Positions 1-7,645 of a stretch of 42,326 nt of DNA are shown here, piece after piece. The stretch's first letter is position 1. Every line of letters starts with the position of its first letter. The DNA comes from Oscillospiraceae bacterium (GTDB lineage Bacteria > Bacillota > Clostridia > Oscillospirales > Oscillospiraceae): the NCBI GenBank assembly GCA_031261325.1, contig JAISKH010000024.1:1-42326 (forward strand). The letters are read 5' to 3'. The notes under the pieces were generated by a model. It did not search any database and was not told where the DNA came from. It was given only the letters and a program-made list of their open reading frames with translations. Made by a program: the position numbers and the translations under genes.

Positions 1-1
1 C

Positions 2-436
2 GACCTCACGGGGTACATCACCGAGGGGCAGATTATCCTCTCGCGCGACCTGCACCGCAGCGGTATCGCTCCCCCGATTGACGTTTTGCCCTCGCTGTCA
101 CGTCTGAAAGACAAGGGTATCGGCGTCGGAAAGACGCGCGAGGACCATTCCGGTACGATGAACCAGCTATTTGCCGCTTATTCGAGCGGTAAGGACGCAA
201 AAGAACTCATGACAATTCTCGGCGAATCCGCACTCACGCCGACGGACTTGCTGTTCGCCGAGTTCGCCGAGGAATTTGAAAAACGATACGTTTCACAGGG
301 CTTTGAGGAGAACCGCAGTATTGAGCAGACGCTTGTACTCGGGTGGGAACTGCTCTCAATTCTGCCGCGCGCGGAGCTGAAGCGCATTAAGAGCGAGTTC
401 ATCGACAAGTACCTGCCCGCCGACGAGGATAAGTAA
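2..436 (+). CDS. ntpB: V-type ATP synthase subunit B, C-terminal part (5' end outside window)
   Basis: Non-catalytic nucleotide-binding B subunit of the V/A-type ATPase headpiece, which couples ATP turnover to H+ or Na+ transport at the membrane. The frame is open from base 2 and continues beyond the left edge, so only the last 144 residues of a protein normally near 460 are present. The family-diagnostic stretches are visible: [11 protein letters not shown], then [48 protein letters not shown] and [17 protein letters not shown] near the end. Its stop codon TAA shares a base with the ATG of the next gene, the usual B-D order and coupling of these operons. Identity is very secure; upstream subunits are not in the window. 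Confidence 0.96.
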   Translation, partial: DLTGYITEGQIILSRDLHRSGIAPPIDVLPSLSRLKDKGIGVGKTREDHSGTMNQLFAAYSSGKDAKELMTILGESALTPTDLLFAEFAEEFEKRYVSQGFEENRSIEQTLVLGWELLSILPRAELKRIKSEFIDKYLPADEDK

Positions 437-1089
437 TGGCGACGAAAACGATTACACCGACGCGTATGGAGCTGACCCGCCTGAAAGGGCGGATAAAAAC
501 CGCGCGCCGAGGTCACAAACTTCTGAAAGACAAACGAGACGAGCTTGTGCGACAGTTTCTCGACCTTGTGCGCCAAAACCGCGAAGTTCGCGCAAAGGTT
601 GACGAGGGGCTTGCGCGCGCCAATTCCGCGCTGTCCGTCGCGTCGGCGGTAATGTCGCCGGGCGCGTTGGAGCAGGCGCTATTGTACTCGCGGCACACGG
701 TCGAGATGGAGATGAAGTTCAAAAACATCATGTCCGTAAACGTTCCCGAATACTCTTTCAAGTCCGAAGTCGCCGAGTCAAAGGACATCTTCCCATACGG
801 CTTCGCGCAAACCTCCGGCGAGCTTGACGACGCGATTGTCGCGCTGAACGCCGTGTTCGAGGATATGTTCCTGCTCGCGCAGCTCGAAAAAACAACGCAG
901 CTTCTCTCCGACGAGATAGAGAAAACGCGCCGCCGCGTAAACGCGCTTGAGTACGTCATGATTCCCGAAATGGAGAAGAACATCAAGTACATCTCCATGA
1001 AACTAGAGGAAAACGACCGCAGCACCAAGGTGCGGCTCATGAAAGTCAAGGACATGGTGCTCGAACAAGCGCACGACTACTCAAAGTGA
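436..1089 (+). CDS. ntpD: V-type ATP synthase subunit D
   Basis: Central-stalk subunit D of the V/A-type ATPase, the rotor coiled coil that links the A3B3 head to the membrane ring. The 217-residue product is the normal family length. The N-terminus (TPTRMELTRLKGRIKTARRG) and LLKDKRDELVRQF are the conserved D-subunit opening; the C-terminal half (RRRVNALEYVMIPEM) is the second long helix, rich in Glu/Lys. The ATG overlaps the stop of subunit B by one base, so translation is coupled. This is probably the last gene of the operon: about 100 bases without a gene follow before a lipoprotein with its own ribosome binding site. Confidence 0.96.
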   Translation: MATKTITPTRMELTRLKGRIKTARRGHKLLKDKRDELVRQFLDLVRQNREVRAKVDEGLARANSALSVASAVMSPGALEQALLYSRHTVEMEMKFKNIMSVNVPEYSFKSEVAESKDIFPYGFAQTSGELDDAIVALNAVFEDMFLLAQLEKTTQLLSDEIEKTRRRVNALEYVMIPEMEKNIKYISMKLEENDRSTKVRLMKVKDMVLEQAHDYSK

Positions 1090-1141
1090 CGAGTGTTACT
1101 ACTTAAATATAAATAATTCCATTGTCAAGGTTTGCCGTTCT

Positions 1142-1165
1142 GCAAAAACGCATTTGCGGTTTTGC
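1142..1165 (+). terminator. Possible terminator of the V-ATPase operon
   Basis: A 10-bp stem with one mismatch (1142-1151 with 1156-1165, loop ATTT) lies 52 bases after the subunit D stop and is followed by a broken T-rich stretch (GTCGTTATTTTG). The stem is AT-rich and the U tract interrupted, so this is a tentative call. No convincing promoter for the next gene was seen in 1090-1194. Confidence 0.35.
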
Positions 1166-1194
1166 GTCGTTATTTTGTCAAAGGGGGAAACATT

Positions 1195-3384
1195 ATGCAC
1201 ACTAAACTCAAGCATGTCACCGCGCTGATACTCTGCCTTTTAATCATCTTTTCACTCGCTACCTGCGCAAAAACGCCGAGCGACGTACCTGCTGACATAT
1301 CGCCCTCACCGACAGACCCTATTGTTGAGGCACTTCCCGCACTTGGGGATTTCATAAGCGCTTACAGCGACGCGGTTGACGCGGAATGGGCGTATAACCT
1401 GGCGGTTGAAATAATTGAGAGCGGCGAATATGCCGACAATCGGCTCGGCGACAGGCAGTCAGGCTCTGACGCGGAACACCGCACGGCGGAGAAAATCGCC
1501 GCGGTAATGACGGACATCGGGCTGACCGATGTCACGCTTGACCCCGTTACCGTTGACCGTATTCAGGCCGGAAATTCCGGCTTGACGCTCGACGGGACTG
1601 ACCGCGAAATTATCCTCCACGCATATCAGACTAACGGCACCCCCGCCGGCGGACTGACGGGTGAAATCATCGACGTAGGTACCGGAACCGCCGCAGAGTA
1701 CGAGGGGCTTGATGTAACCGGGAAAGTCGTGCTTATCGACATTGACCAACGCGCCGCGTGGTGGATTGGCGAACCCGTGATACAGGCTATCGAAAAAGGC
1801 GCGGCGGGGTTAATTGCTTGCAGCGTCTCCGGATTCTCCGAAATATCCGACGACGCGTACAACGCGAACGACTTCTGCGGCCCCGCGACGATACCGACCG
1901 CTAGCATTACGCGTAACGACGCGGCGTACCTGCGCGCGAACATGACGGACGGCGTTGCTGTCGGAACGTTCGTCGTTGACAACGAATACTCAAAGGGCGG
2001 AACAAGCTACAACGTGCGCGGAACTATCAAGGGGCGCGACAGCAGCGAAGCGATACTTTTCGGCGCGCACTACGACGCGTACTACGAGAGCTTTCAGGAC
2101 GATACCATCGCGTGGACGGGTATGCTCGCAATCGCGAAAGCAATGCGCGACTCGGGCTATGTTCCCGAGCGCGACATTATCTTCGTGGCTCACGGAGCTG
2201 AAGAGTGGGGCGAAAGCAACACGAATTATGACTGGGCGTTGGGTTCGTACCGCCAGATAACCGAAACTCACGCCGACTGGCAGGGAAAAGTAATCTCATT
2301 CATCAACTTCGAGCTTCCGGCGTATGAATTTGCGAGCTACACATACACGCACTCCGCGCCGGAGAGTTACGGTCTTGTCGAGCGGTACACAAACTCCGAA
2401 TACGCCGCGAAACCGATTGGCGTATATCCCGACGGAATATTGACCGACGGCTACCAGACGTATACATACTCCGACGATTTTTCGTACTATGTTTCGGGCG
2501 TTCCGTCGTTCATCAACGGCTTCCTGATTGATGTTGAAAACGACGGCGACGTGTACGATTTCTACTACAAGTATTACCACACAAACTTCGACACAAAAGA
2601 AACCTACAACGCGGCGGTGCTTGAGTGGCAACTGAAATTCTACGGCGGACTCGGGATTTTCATCGACAACACGCCGGCTGTGGAACTGGACTTCGGCTAT
2701 CAGGCGGAGCGTCTGACCTTTTCGCTCAACCTCGAAACAGCCGCGTTATACGCGGACGGCGGCGCGGAATACTTTGCCGCAGTTGACAAATACGCCGCCG
2801 CTGCTGAAGCGTTGACCGCGAAGATTGCCGACGTCAACACTCGCTACAACGCCGCGACGACTGTAGACGAACGCGCCGCTATAATGACCGAGGGCAAAGC
2901 GTTAAACCGCAAGACGCTCGCGATTTTCAAAGCAACGCAGGACGCGCTGCTCGCGGTTTCGGCTGAAACGCCGATTGTGCCGCACGAGTGGTATCAGTCG
3001 AACATCGAGTTAATCAGCGCAACCGTCGCGTATCTCGAAGCGGGCGACGTTCAGTCGGCGGTTGACGAAACGGCGTGGCAAATCAACGGAATCGCCGAGT
3101 GGTACGCGATGTTCTTCGACGAAGCGACTGTGGCGCACATTCGTGGTGCGTATGCGGGCGAATTCGCGCCGCTAAACTGGGCGCAGGGCAAGACGCTGCC
3201 GCTCGCCGACGTGCAAGCGGCGACACGCCTGATAACCGCCGCCTACGACGAGACGGACGGAGACTATTCCGCCGCAATTGCGATTTACAACGTCGCGATA
3301 ACCGCGCAAGCGGAACTCTATGCGGAGATTCTCGCGGTTGAAACCGCTGCGATAAACGTCCTCACGGAGCAAATGACGTTCTAA
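1195..3384 (+). CDS. M28-family zinc aminopeptidase lipoprotein with PA domain
   Basis: Predicted surface-anchored di-zinc peptidase of family M28 (729 aa). An ATG 63 bases further upstream (1132) is in frame, but AAAGGGGG lies just before the ATG at 1195, and that start gives a proper lipoprotein signal peptide (MHTKLKHVTALIL..., lipobox LATC). A protease-associated domain (about residues 140-270, including VTGKVVLIDID and KGAAGLIAC) is inserted before the catalytic core. Zinc ligands of the family are visible: His292 in GAHYDA, the Asp302/Asp303 pair in FQDDT, the Glu336-Glu337 pair in HGAEEWG, and a late His in YYHTNFDT. A C-terminal region of about 230 residues, Ala-rich and probably helical, follows the peptidase domain and has no assignment. 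Likely role: peptide scavenging at the cell surface. The substrate is unknown. Confidence 0.88.
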   Translation: MHTKLKHVTALILCLLIIFSLATCAKTPSDVPADISPSPTDPIVEALPALGDFISAYSDAVDAEWAYNLAVEIIESGEYADNRLGDRQSGSDAEHRTAEKIAAVMTDIGLTDVTLDPVTVDRIQAGNSGLTLDGTDREIILHAYQTNGTPAGGLTGEIIDVGTGTAAEYEGLDVTGKVVLIDIDQRAAWWIGEPVIQAIEKGAAGLIACSVSGFSEISDDAYNANDFCGPATIPTASITRNDAAYLRANMTDGVAVGTFVVDNEYSKGGTSYNVRGTIKGRDSSEAILFGAHYDAYYESFQDDTIAWTGMLAIAKAMRDSGYVPERDIIFVAHGAEEWGESNTNYDWALGSYRQITETHADWQGKVISFINFELPAYEFASYTYTHSAPESYGLVERYTNSEYAAKPIGVYPDGILTDGYQTYTYSDDFSYYVSGVPSFINGFLIDVENDGDVYDFYYKYYHTNFDTKETYNAAVLEWQLKFYGGLGIFIDNTPAVELDFGYQAERLTFSLNLETAALYADGGAEYFAAVDKYAAAAEALTAKIADVNTRYNAATTVDERAAIMTEGKALNRKTLAIFKATQDALLAVSAETPIVPHEWYQSNIELISATVAYLEAGDVQSAVDETAWQINGIAEWYAMFFDEATVAHIRGAYAGEFAPLNWAQGKTLPLADVQAATRLITAAYDETDGDYSAAIAIYNVAITAQAELYAEILAVETAAINVLTEQMTF

Positions 3385-3456
3385 ACAAATAGTACAACAA
3401 TCACAAAACACCCATAATGAAGCTAGAGGTTTGCACCCTCCACCACCAACACACAA

Positions 3457-3489
3457 AAGCCGCCGAATCCAAATCGGATTCGGCGGCTT
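3457..3489 (-). terminator. Terminator of the amino acid ABC operon
   Basis: A perfect 14-bp stem (3457-3470 with 3476-3489, 5-base loop) lies between two convergent genes. Read on the minus strand the stem is followed by TTTTGTGTGTTGG, a Rho-independent terminator for the importer operon. On the plus strand the downstream side has few Ts, so it would stop the M28 transcript less well. Confidence 0.85.
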
Positions 3490-3504
3490 CAATCTGCCAA
3501 AAAA

Positions 3505-4245
3505 CTACTGCCGCACCGACACTCGGCGGCGCATCATGCGGACGACGCACGAGAGCGAGAAGTTAATTACAAAATACACAAGCGCCACAAAAATATAAAT
3601 AACAAACACGTGCTTAGACGTAATGATAACGTTCTTGGACATACCCGTCATGACGTTGCGCGCTTTCCAGAAAAATTCCGCGATGCCGACCTGCGCGAGG
3701 AACGACGTGTCCTTTATCGTCGTCACAATTTGGCTCATCAGCGAGGGAATTATACGCTCAAACGTCTGCGGCAGAACGATATACAGCAGCGTCTGTACAA
3801 ACGTGAAGCCCTGACTGCGCGCGGCCTCAAACTGCCCGTTGTGTATTGAATTCATGCCGCCGCGCACAATTTCCGAAATAACGCTCGATGTGTACAGCAT
3901 CAGTCCGAAGCCGCCGCGCACCATCGGGCTGCCGATTAGGTTGCGCGGGATTAGAAACACCGAGCCGACTATCCAAAGCAGCAGCGGCGTGTTGCGGAAA
4001 ATCTCGACATAGACCGACGCGACTTTTCCGAAAATTTTCTTCTCATAATTGCGCGTGACCGCGAGAATTGTGCCGAACAGAATGGAAATAAGCACAACCA
4101 CGATTGACAGCTCAAGCGTCGTGAGTATGCCGGTCAGGAAAAACTTCGTGTTTCCGGCGGTAAATACGTCTCTTAGTGCCTGCCCGACGCTCTCGGACGC
4201 GGGCGCGGTCAATGCCGCCAACTCAATCATTCTCATACGCATCAC
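3505..4245 (-). CDS. Polar amino acid ABC transporter permease (second)
   Basis: Integral membrane permease of a HisM/GlnP-type amino acid importer, 246 aa. Several hydrophobic segments are evident (LELSIVVVLISILFGTIL; FVIYIFVALVYFVINF), together with the ATPase-contacting EAA loop EAARSQGFTFVQTLLYIVLPQ near the middle. The GTG at 4245 overlaps the stop of the preceding permease by four bases (GTGA). ATGs at 4242 and 4236 are equally possible, and the GGAG in CGGAGTG has best spacing to 4236, so the true start may be nine bases further in. The N-terminus differs from the first permease, so the two are paralogues likely forming a heterodimeric channel. Last gene of the operon; a strong terminator follows. 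Confidence 0.92.
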   Translation of the reverse strand: MMRMRMIELAALTAPASESVGQALRDVFTAGNTKFFLTGILTTLELSIVVVLISILFGTILAVTRNYEKKIFGKVASVYVEIFRNTPLLLWIVGSVFLIPRNLIGSPMVRGGFGLMLYTSSVISEIVRGGMNSIHNGQFEAARSQGFTFVQTLLYIVLPQTFERIIPSLMSQIVTTIKDTSFLAQVGIAEFFWKARNVMTGMSKNVIITSKHVFVIYIFVALVYFVINFSLSCVVRMMRRRVSVRQ

Positions 4246-4973
4246 TCCGAATCCGTGACGGCGACAATCGCGTCCTCGGTAGCGGCAGTCACAAGTCCGG
4301 CGTTAATAATGTGCTTTTCATACGCGCGCGCCGCCGTTGCCAGCGGGTAGCACACGATAAAATACAGCGCGCCCGTAACGATTAGCGCGGGGGCATAGCT
4401 CGAAGAACCGGAAGCCGCCCACGAGTTCGCGCGGTACATCAAGTCGCCGCCCGAAATCATCGCGAGCACAGACGTGTTCTTTATCAAATTGACCGCCTGA
4501 TTCGTCAGCGGCGGCAGAATAATCGTTATCGTCTGCGGGAGTATAATGTGAATCATCGTCGAAAAATATGAAAACCCCTGCGAATTTGCCGCCTCGAACT
4601 GCCCCTGCGGAATGGATTCAATTCCCGCACGCACAACCTCGGATATGTACGCGCCGTGGTACAGCCCGATGCCGAGCGCGCCGATTGTCATGGTACTGAG
4701 CATTATGTTCGCGTAAGGCAGCGCGTTGAACATGAAAAACGCGATAATTACGAGCGGTATGTTCTGAAAAAGCTCAACATACACCCGCGCGATAATGCGA
4801 AAAACTCTGTACTTGGAGCGAGACAAAAGTCCGAATATCATGCCGAGAATAAGCGCGAGCGCAAGCGACAGTCCCGACACGGCGAGCGTGACAAGAAATG
4901 CCTTGCCAAACAACCGCCAGTCGCTGAACAGCAGCTCGAATCGCCACCACGCTATAGGGCTCATTGATTTCAT
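4242..4973 (-). CDS. Polar amino acid ABC transporter permease (first)
   Basis: Membrane permease of the His/Glu/Gln/Arg importer family, 243 aa. The frame extends to 5006, but GGAGGAGG sits 7 bases before the ATG at 4973 (MKSMSPIAWW), which I take as the start. It has the family EAA motif (EAANSQGFSYFSTMIHIILPQ region) and about five transmembrane segments, for example LVIIAFFMFNALPYANIML. A 12-bp hairpin lies in the gap between the binding-protein gene and this one (see 5026-5061). It should pair with the downstream permease and be driven by the ATPase encoded at 5883-6605. Confidence 0.92.
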   Translation of the reverse strand: MKSMSPIAWWRFELLFSDWRLFGKAFLVTLAVSGLSLALALILGMIFGLLSRSKYRVFRIIARVYVELFQNIPLVIIAFFMFNALPYANIMLSTMTIGALGIGLYHGAYISEVVRAGIESIPQGQFEAANSQGFSYFSTMIHIILPQTITIILPPLTNQAVNLIKNTSVLAMISGGDLMYRANSWAASGSSSYAPALIVTGALYFIVCYPLATAARAYEKHIINAGLVTAATEDAIVAVTDSE

Positions 4974-5025
4974 GGACGCGCCTCCTCCGTTTGATTTTGC
5001 GGGCAATTATTCAGGCAACATCGCA

Positions 5026-5061
5026 CCGAGTAACGCCGCGCTTGCACGTGGCGTTACTCGG
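5026..5061 (-). repeat. Intra-operon hairpin after the binding-protein gene
   Basis: A perfect 12-bp inverted repeat (5026-5037 with 5050-5061, 12-base loop) lies between the stop of the solute-binding protein gene and the ribosome binding site of the first permease. There is no T tract, so it is unlikely to be a full terminator. In binding-protein operons such hairpins commonly protect the upstream mRNA and keep the binding protein in excess; that role here is inferred. Confidence 0.7.
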
Positions 5062-5076
5062 AACGCGCGTTTTGGA

Positions 5077-5865
5077 TTAGATGCCGTACTTCGCGCAGAG
5101 CGAAGCGATTGTTCCGTCGGCAAGCCACTTCTGAATCAGCGAGTCTATGTACTCGGAGTATTCCTTTTGCGTCAGCTTCGTCGCAATGCCATAAGGCTGC
5201 GGCGAGAACTGGTCGTCAAGCAGCGTCGTCGTGGAGTCGAGATAACCGCGCAGAATCGAGCGGTCAACCGAGAACACGTCCACGCGGGTCGAGTCGAGAG
5301 CGGCTTTAATCTCGGGATAGGACGCGAACTCCTCAAACGTGACGCTGATGCCAATCTCGTCGGCGGCTGTCTGGAGGGCGTCCTGACTTGTCGCGGCTGT
5401 TGCGACGCCGATTTTCTTGCCGTCAAGGTCGGCGAGCGACGTGTAGCCGTCGGCGGTCTTTACGAGCAGACCAACCGCGTCAGTATAATACGGGGTCGTG
5501 AAATTCCAGGAGAGCTTTCTGTCCTCTTTGATTGTGAACGTCGCGATAACCATATCAACGTCGCCCGTGTCAATCAGCGGACCGCGCGTCGCGGCGGTGA
5601 CAGCCGTGAACTGAACCTTCGTCTCGTCGCCGAGGATTTCCTTGGCTATCAGACCCGCAAGGTCAATCTCAAAGCCCTCGTACAGCCCCGTGGCTGTGTC
5701 CTGAAGTCCGAAGTTCGGAACGTCGGACTTTACGCCGACCTTCAGCACTCCGGCTGCCTTGATAACGTCAAGCTGGGACTTTTCCTTTTTTTCGCAAGAG
5801 GACAGAACCGCGAGTGACAGGAGCATCGTGAGCATGAGTACAAGCGTGATAATGCGTTTTTTCAT
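5077..5865 (-). CDS. Amino acid ABC transporter substrate-binding lipoprotein
   Basis: Extracytoplasmic solute-binding protein, family 3 (polar amino acids), 262 aa. It starts MKKRIITLVLML, has a lipobox LSSC at about residue 24, and so is predicted to be lipid-anchored outside the membrane. Family-3 signatures are clear: VLKVGVKSDVPNFG, GLYEGFEIDLAGLIAKEI, DMVIATFTIKEDRK, NFTTPYYTDAVGLLV and LDGKKIGVATAATSQ. AAGGAGG is seven bases before the ATG. It sits between the ATPase gene (17 bases upstream) and the permeases. The exact ligand cannot be read from the sequence; Glu/Gln, Arg/His or cystine are all possible. Confidence 0.94.
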   Translation of the reverse strand: MKKRIITLVLMLTMLLSLAVLSSCEKKEKSQLDVIKAAGVLKVGVKSDVPNFGLQDTATGLYEGFEIDLAGLIAKEILGDETKVQFTAVTAATRGPLIDTGDVDMVIATFTIKEDRKLSWNFTTPYYTDAVGLLVKTADGYTSLADLDGKKIGVATAATSQDALQTAADEIGISVTFEEFASYPEIKAALDSTRVDVFSVDRSILRGYLDSTTTLLDDQFSPQPYGIATKLTQKEYSEYIDSLIQKWLADGTIASLCAKYGI

Positions 5866-5882
5866 GAATTTGCCTCCTTCTT

Positions 5883-6605
5883 TTACCTTATGATTTTACT
5901 TAAAAACAAGCGCGCACGCTCATTCTTCGGGTTTTCAAAGAAAGCGTCCGGTTCGCCCTCTTCAACTATTGCTCCGTCGTCCATGAAGATAACGCGGTCG
6001 GCAACCTGCCGCGCAAAGCCCATTTCGTGCGTGACGACTATCATCGTAATCGACTCCTGTGACAGCGACACCATAACGTCAAGCACCTCCTGCACCATCT
6101 CCGGGTCAAGCGCGCTTGTCGGCTCGTCAAACAGAATGATTTTCTGCTGCGTCGCGAGAGCGCGCGCAATCGCGATGCGCTGCTGCTGACCGCCGGACAA
6201 CTGCGACGGGCGGGCGCTCGCCTTGTCGCGCAGTCCCACGCGGTCTAAGTACTTGTACGCAATTTCCTCCGCCTCGCGCTTCGTCTTGTGCTGCAGCTTC
6301 ATCGGCGCGAGCGTGATGTTTTGCAGCACGGACATATGCGGATAGAGATTAAACGACTGAAACACCATCGCGCAGTTGCGGCGCACGATGTTCAGCGCGT
6401 TCTTCTTCGTGACAAGCTCGCCGCCTATAAAAACCTCACCCTCCGTCGGTTCCTCAATGCGGTTGATGCAACGAATCAACGTGCTCTTACCCGAGCCTGA
6501 CGGTCCGATTATGACGACCTTTTCGCCCTCCCCGACATGCAGACTAACGTCACTAAGCGCAGTCAGCTTGCCGAACTTTTTTGTCACGTGTTCTAATTTT
6601 ATCAC
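5883..6605 (-). CDS. Amino acid ABC transporter ATP-binding protein
   Basis: GlnQ-type ATPase driving the importer encoded downstream, 240 aa from the chosen start. The ORF runs up to 6632, but GGGAG seven bases before GTG 6605 and the alignment of [13 protein letters not shown] with family N-termini favour GTG 6605. Walker A GPSGSGKS is at residues 34-41, followed by the Q-loop FQSFNLYPH, signature LSGGQQQR, Walker [13 protein letters not shown] and switch histidine in VVTHEMGF. First gene of the operon (ATPase, binding protein, permease, permease), with a promoter at 6642-6670. Confidence 0.94.
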   Translation of the reverse strand: MIKLEHVTKKFGKLTALSDVSLHVGEGEKVVIIGPSGSGKSTLIRCINRIEEPTEGEVFIGGELVTKKNALNIVRRNCAMVFQSFNLYPHMSVLQNITLAPMKLQHKTKREAEEIAYKYLDRVGLRDKASARPSQLSGGQQQRIAIARALATQQKIILFDEPTSALDPEMVQEVLDVMVSLSQESITMIVVTHEMGFARQVADRVIFMDDGAIVEEGEPDAFFENPKNERARLFLSKIIR

Positions 6606-6641
6606 GGCAATTCTCCCGATGTTTCTTAACATTTTCTTATT

Positions 6642-6670
6642 AAGTTATCATAAAAAATTCAGCTTGTCAA
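6642..6670 (-). promoter_or_regulatory. Probable sigma-A promoter of the amino acid ABC operon
   Basis: TTGACA (6665-6670) and a weak -10 TAACTT (6642-6647) are separated by 17 bases, and the -10 is preceded by TGA, an extended -10 context. Transcription would begin near 6635, 30 bases before the GTG of the ATPase gene. The poor -10 lowers confidence. Confidence 0.5.
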
Positions 6671-6825
6671 TCGTGACAGAAAACTTTAAGCACAATTGCG
6701 TCGAAACGGTCGTCGGGAAGTTTCACATTGCCCAAAGACCGTTTCGTTATGCCGTTTAATGCCACGTATCGGCGGCTCGTCCGCTGACGAAAAGAATGCA
6801 GGTCAAAATCCACCCTAACCGCCAT
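6667..6825 (-). CDS. Uncertain 52-codon ORF overlapping the end of the cotJC stub
   Basis: An ATG at 6825 preceded by GGAGGA (4 bases away) opens a 52-residue frame beginning MAVRVDFDLHSF and ending KVFCHD. It overlaps the last codons of the cotJC stub in the +1 frame. I recognise no family. The product is basic and polar with no transmembrane segment, and the frame runs into the -35 of the next operon. Either it is a small coupled gene, or the ribosome binding site is a coincidence of the QYGGAYGG codons and this is decayed sequence. A 10-bp inverted repeat (6702-6711 with 6737-6746) lies inside it. Confidence 0.2.
   Translation of the reverse strand: MAVRVDFDLHSFRQRTSRRYVALNGITKRSLGNVKLPDDRFDAIVLKVFCHD
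6702..6746. repeat. 10-bp inverted repeat with 25-base loop
   Basis: Perfect arms CGAAACGGTC (6702-6711) and GACCGTTTCG (6737-6746) lie downstream of the cotJC stub. No T tract follows on either strand, so it is not an obvious terminator. It could be a transcript-end structure or a protein-binding site. Confidence 0.45.
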
Positions 6826-6922
6826 ACGCTCCTCCGTATTGACTGGCGACAATCATCGCGAGCTTGGGGTTCGGGTTCGCAATCCTCACGGGGTACTGCA
6901 AACGTTTTTCATACACAAACAT
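6815..6922 (-). pseudogene. cotJC: Truncated CotJC (manganese catalase-like spore coat protein), N-terminal 35 codons only
   Basis: The ATG at 6922 follows the cotJAB stop directly and has GGAGG eight bases upstream. It encodes MFVYEKRLQYPVRIANPNPK and then LAMIVASQYGG, which matches from memory the start of CotJC proteins (M-W-V-Y-E-K-K-L-Q-Y-P-V, N-P, QYGG). After AYGG the frame ends in TAG. Full CotJC is about 190 residues with a ferritin-like di-manganese catalase fold; here the remaining 150 or more residues, including all metal ligands, are missing in every frame. The stub keeps good initiation signals and family-like sequence, so truncation seems recent or the peptide is retained. It cannot have catalase activity. 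It could be an assembly or true truncation error, but the following operon promoter begins only about 145 bases later. Confidence 0.8.
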
Positions 6923-7645
6923 CTAATCCACCTCCCATGGGAACGGCGCGCGCACCCAGTCATAACTCTCGGCGCGAGCCAAGTCGTCCATGCGCACAGA
7001 GCCGAACCGCGCGACATACCGCTCATGCGCTTCCTTTTTCAGCATCAGCACTTTCTTCAGCATCGCGAACGCCTCGCCGTCGCGCGGGTGCGTGTCTAGG
7101 TACAGCATAAGCTCGTTCGCGACGAACCCGATTGCCATCAGGTCGCCGAGCGGCGTTCCCGCGTAAGGGTTGCCCTTGTTCGCGACGTTCATGAACGGCA
7201 AATCCAGCCCGGGGAACAGCGTTCCGCGCGTCAGCGCGTCGTCCGGGTCATACTGCGGCGGCGTTTCGCGCTGCCACGGCACGTAGCCCGCCGCCAACGG
7301 CGCAAGCGCGGGCAGACTGCCCATCTTGTAATCGCGCGTCATGCCCGAGTTTTCTTTACCCGCGCCGTTATCGTTCGGCATGGACATGTTGCCGCCGACT
7401 TTGAAGTCGTTCGCAACGTAGTCCTCGACCGTTTTGCGCTCGAACGCAGCTTTAGTATCAACGGCAAGCTTGCCGTTATCGCCGTGCGCACCGTTGGCAG
7501 GGCGAGCAATCTCCATGCCGACGACCGCAGGTCGAAACGCCGAATTTTCCGTCTTTTTCGCGAGCCTGAACTCGGTTTTGTCGTAATCGTAATCGGAAAG
7601 CGATGGCGGAGCGTTTTTGCCCGCGTGCACATATTTTTCCTCCAA
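6923..7645 (-). CDS. Fused spore coat protein CotJA-CotJB with long N-terminal extension
   Basis: A 240-residue protein joining two coat proteins normally encoded separately. Residues 1-108 are a polar, probably disordered extension rich in Asn, Gly, Lys and Asp, with no match I recognise. Residues 119-152 match CotJA (YVPWQRE, then YDPDDALTRGTLFPGLDLPF). Residues 160-240 match CotJB (ANELMLYLDTHPRDGEA, a Lys-rich helix, YDWVRAPFPWE at the end). CotJA and CotJB are inner-coat components that act with the Mn-catalase-like CotJC in the mother cell during sporulation. The start is TTG 7645, ten bases after AGGAGG; no ATG in this frame fits. The gene is immediately followed by the truncated cotJC and preceded 52 bases upstream by a C11 peptidase gene. 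A 7-bp hairpin (7669-7689) sits upstream of its ribosome binding site. Confidence 0.85.
   Translation of the reverse strand: MEEKYVHAGKNAPPSLSDYDYDKTEFRLAKKTENSAFRPAVVGMEIARPANGAHGDNGKLAVDTKAAFERKTVEDYVANDFKVGGNMSMPNDNGAGKENSGMTRDYKMGSLPALAPLAAGYVPWQRETPPQYDPDDALTRGTLFPGLDLPFMNVANKGNPYAGTPLGDLMAIGFVANELMLYLDTHPRDGEAFAMLKKVLMLKKEAHERYVARFGSVRMDDLARAESYDWVRAPFPWEVD

Noticed and set aside
1132-1194. N-terminal extension of the M28 peptidase (MPFCKNAF...)
   Set aside because: It would bury the lipoprotein signal peptide, and the ribosome binding site points to the ATG at 1195.
4795-5817. 340-codon plus-strand frame across the ABC importer genes
   Set aside because: It spans the opposite strand of a permease, an intergenic hairpin and the binding-protein gene, which a real gene would not.
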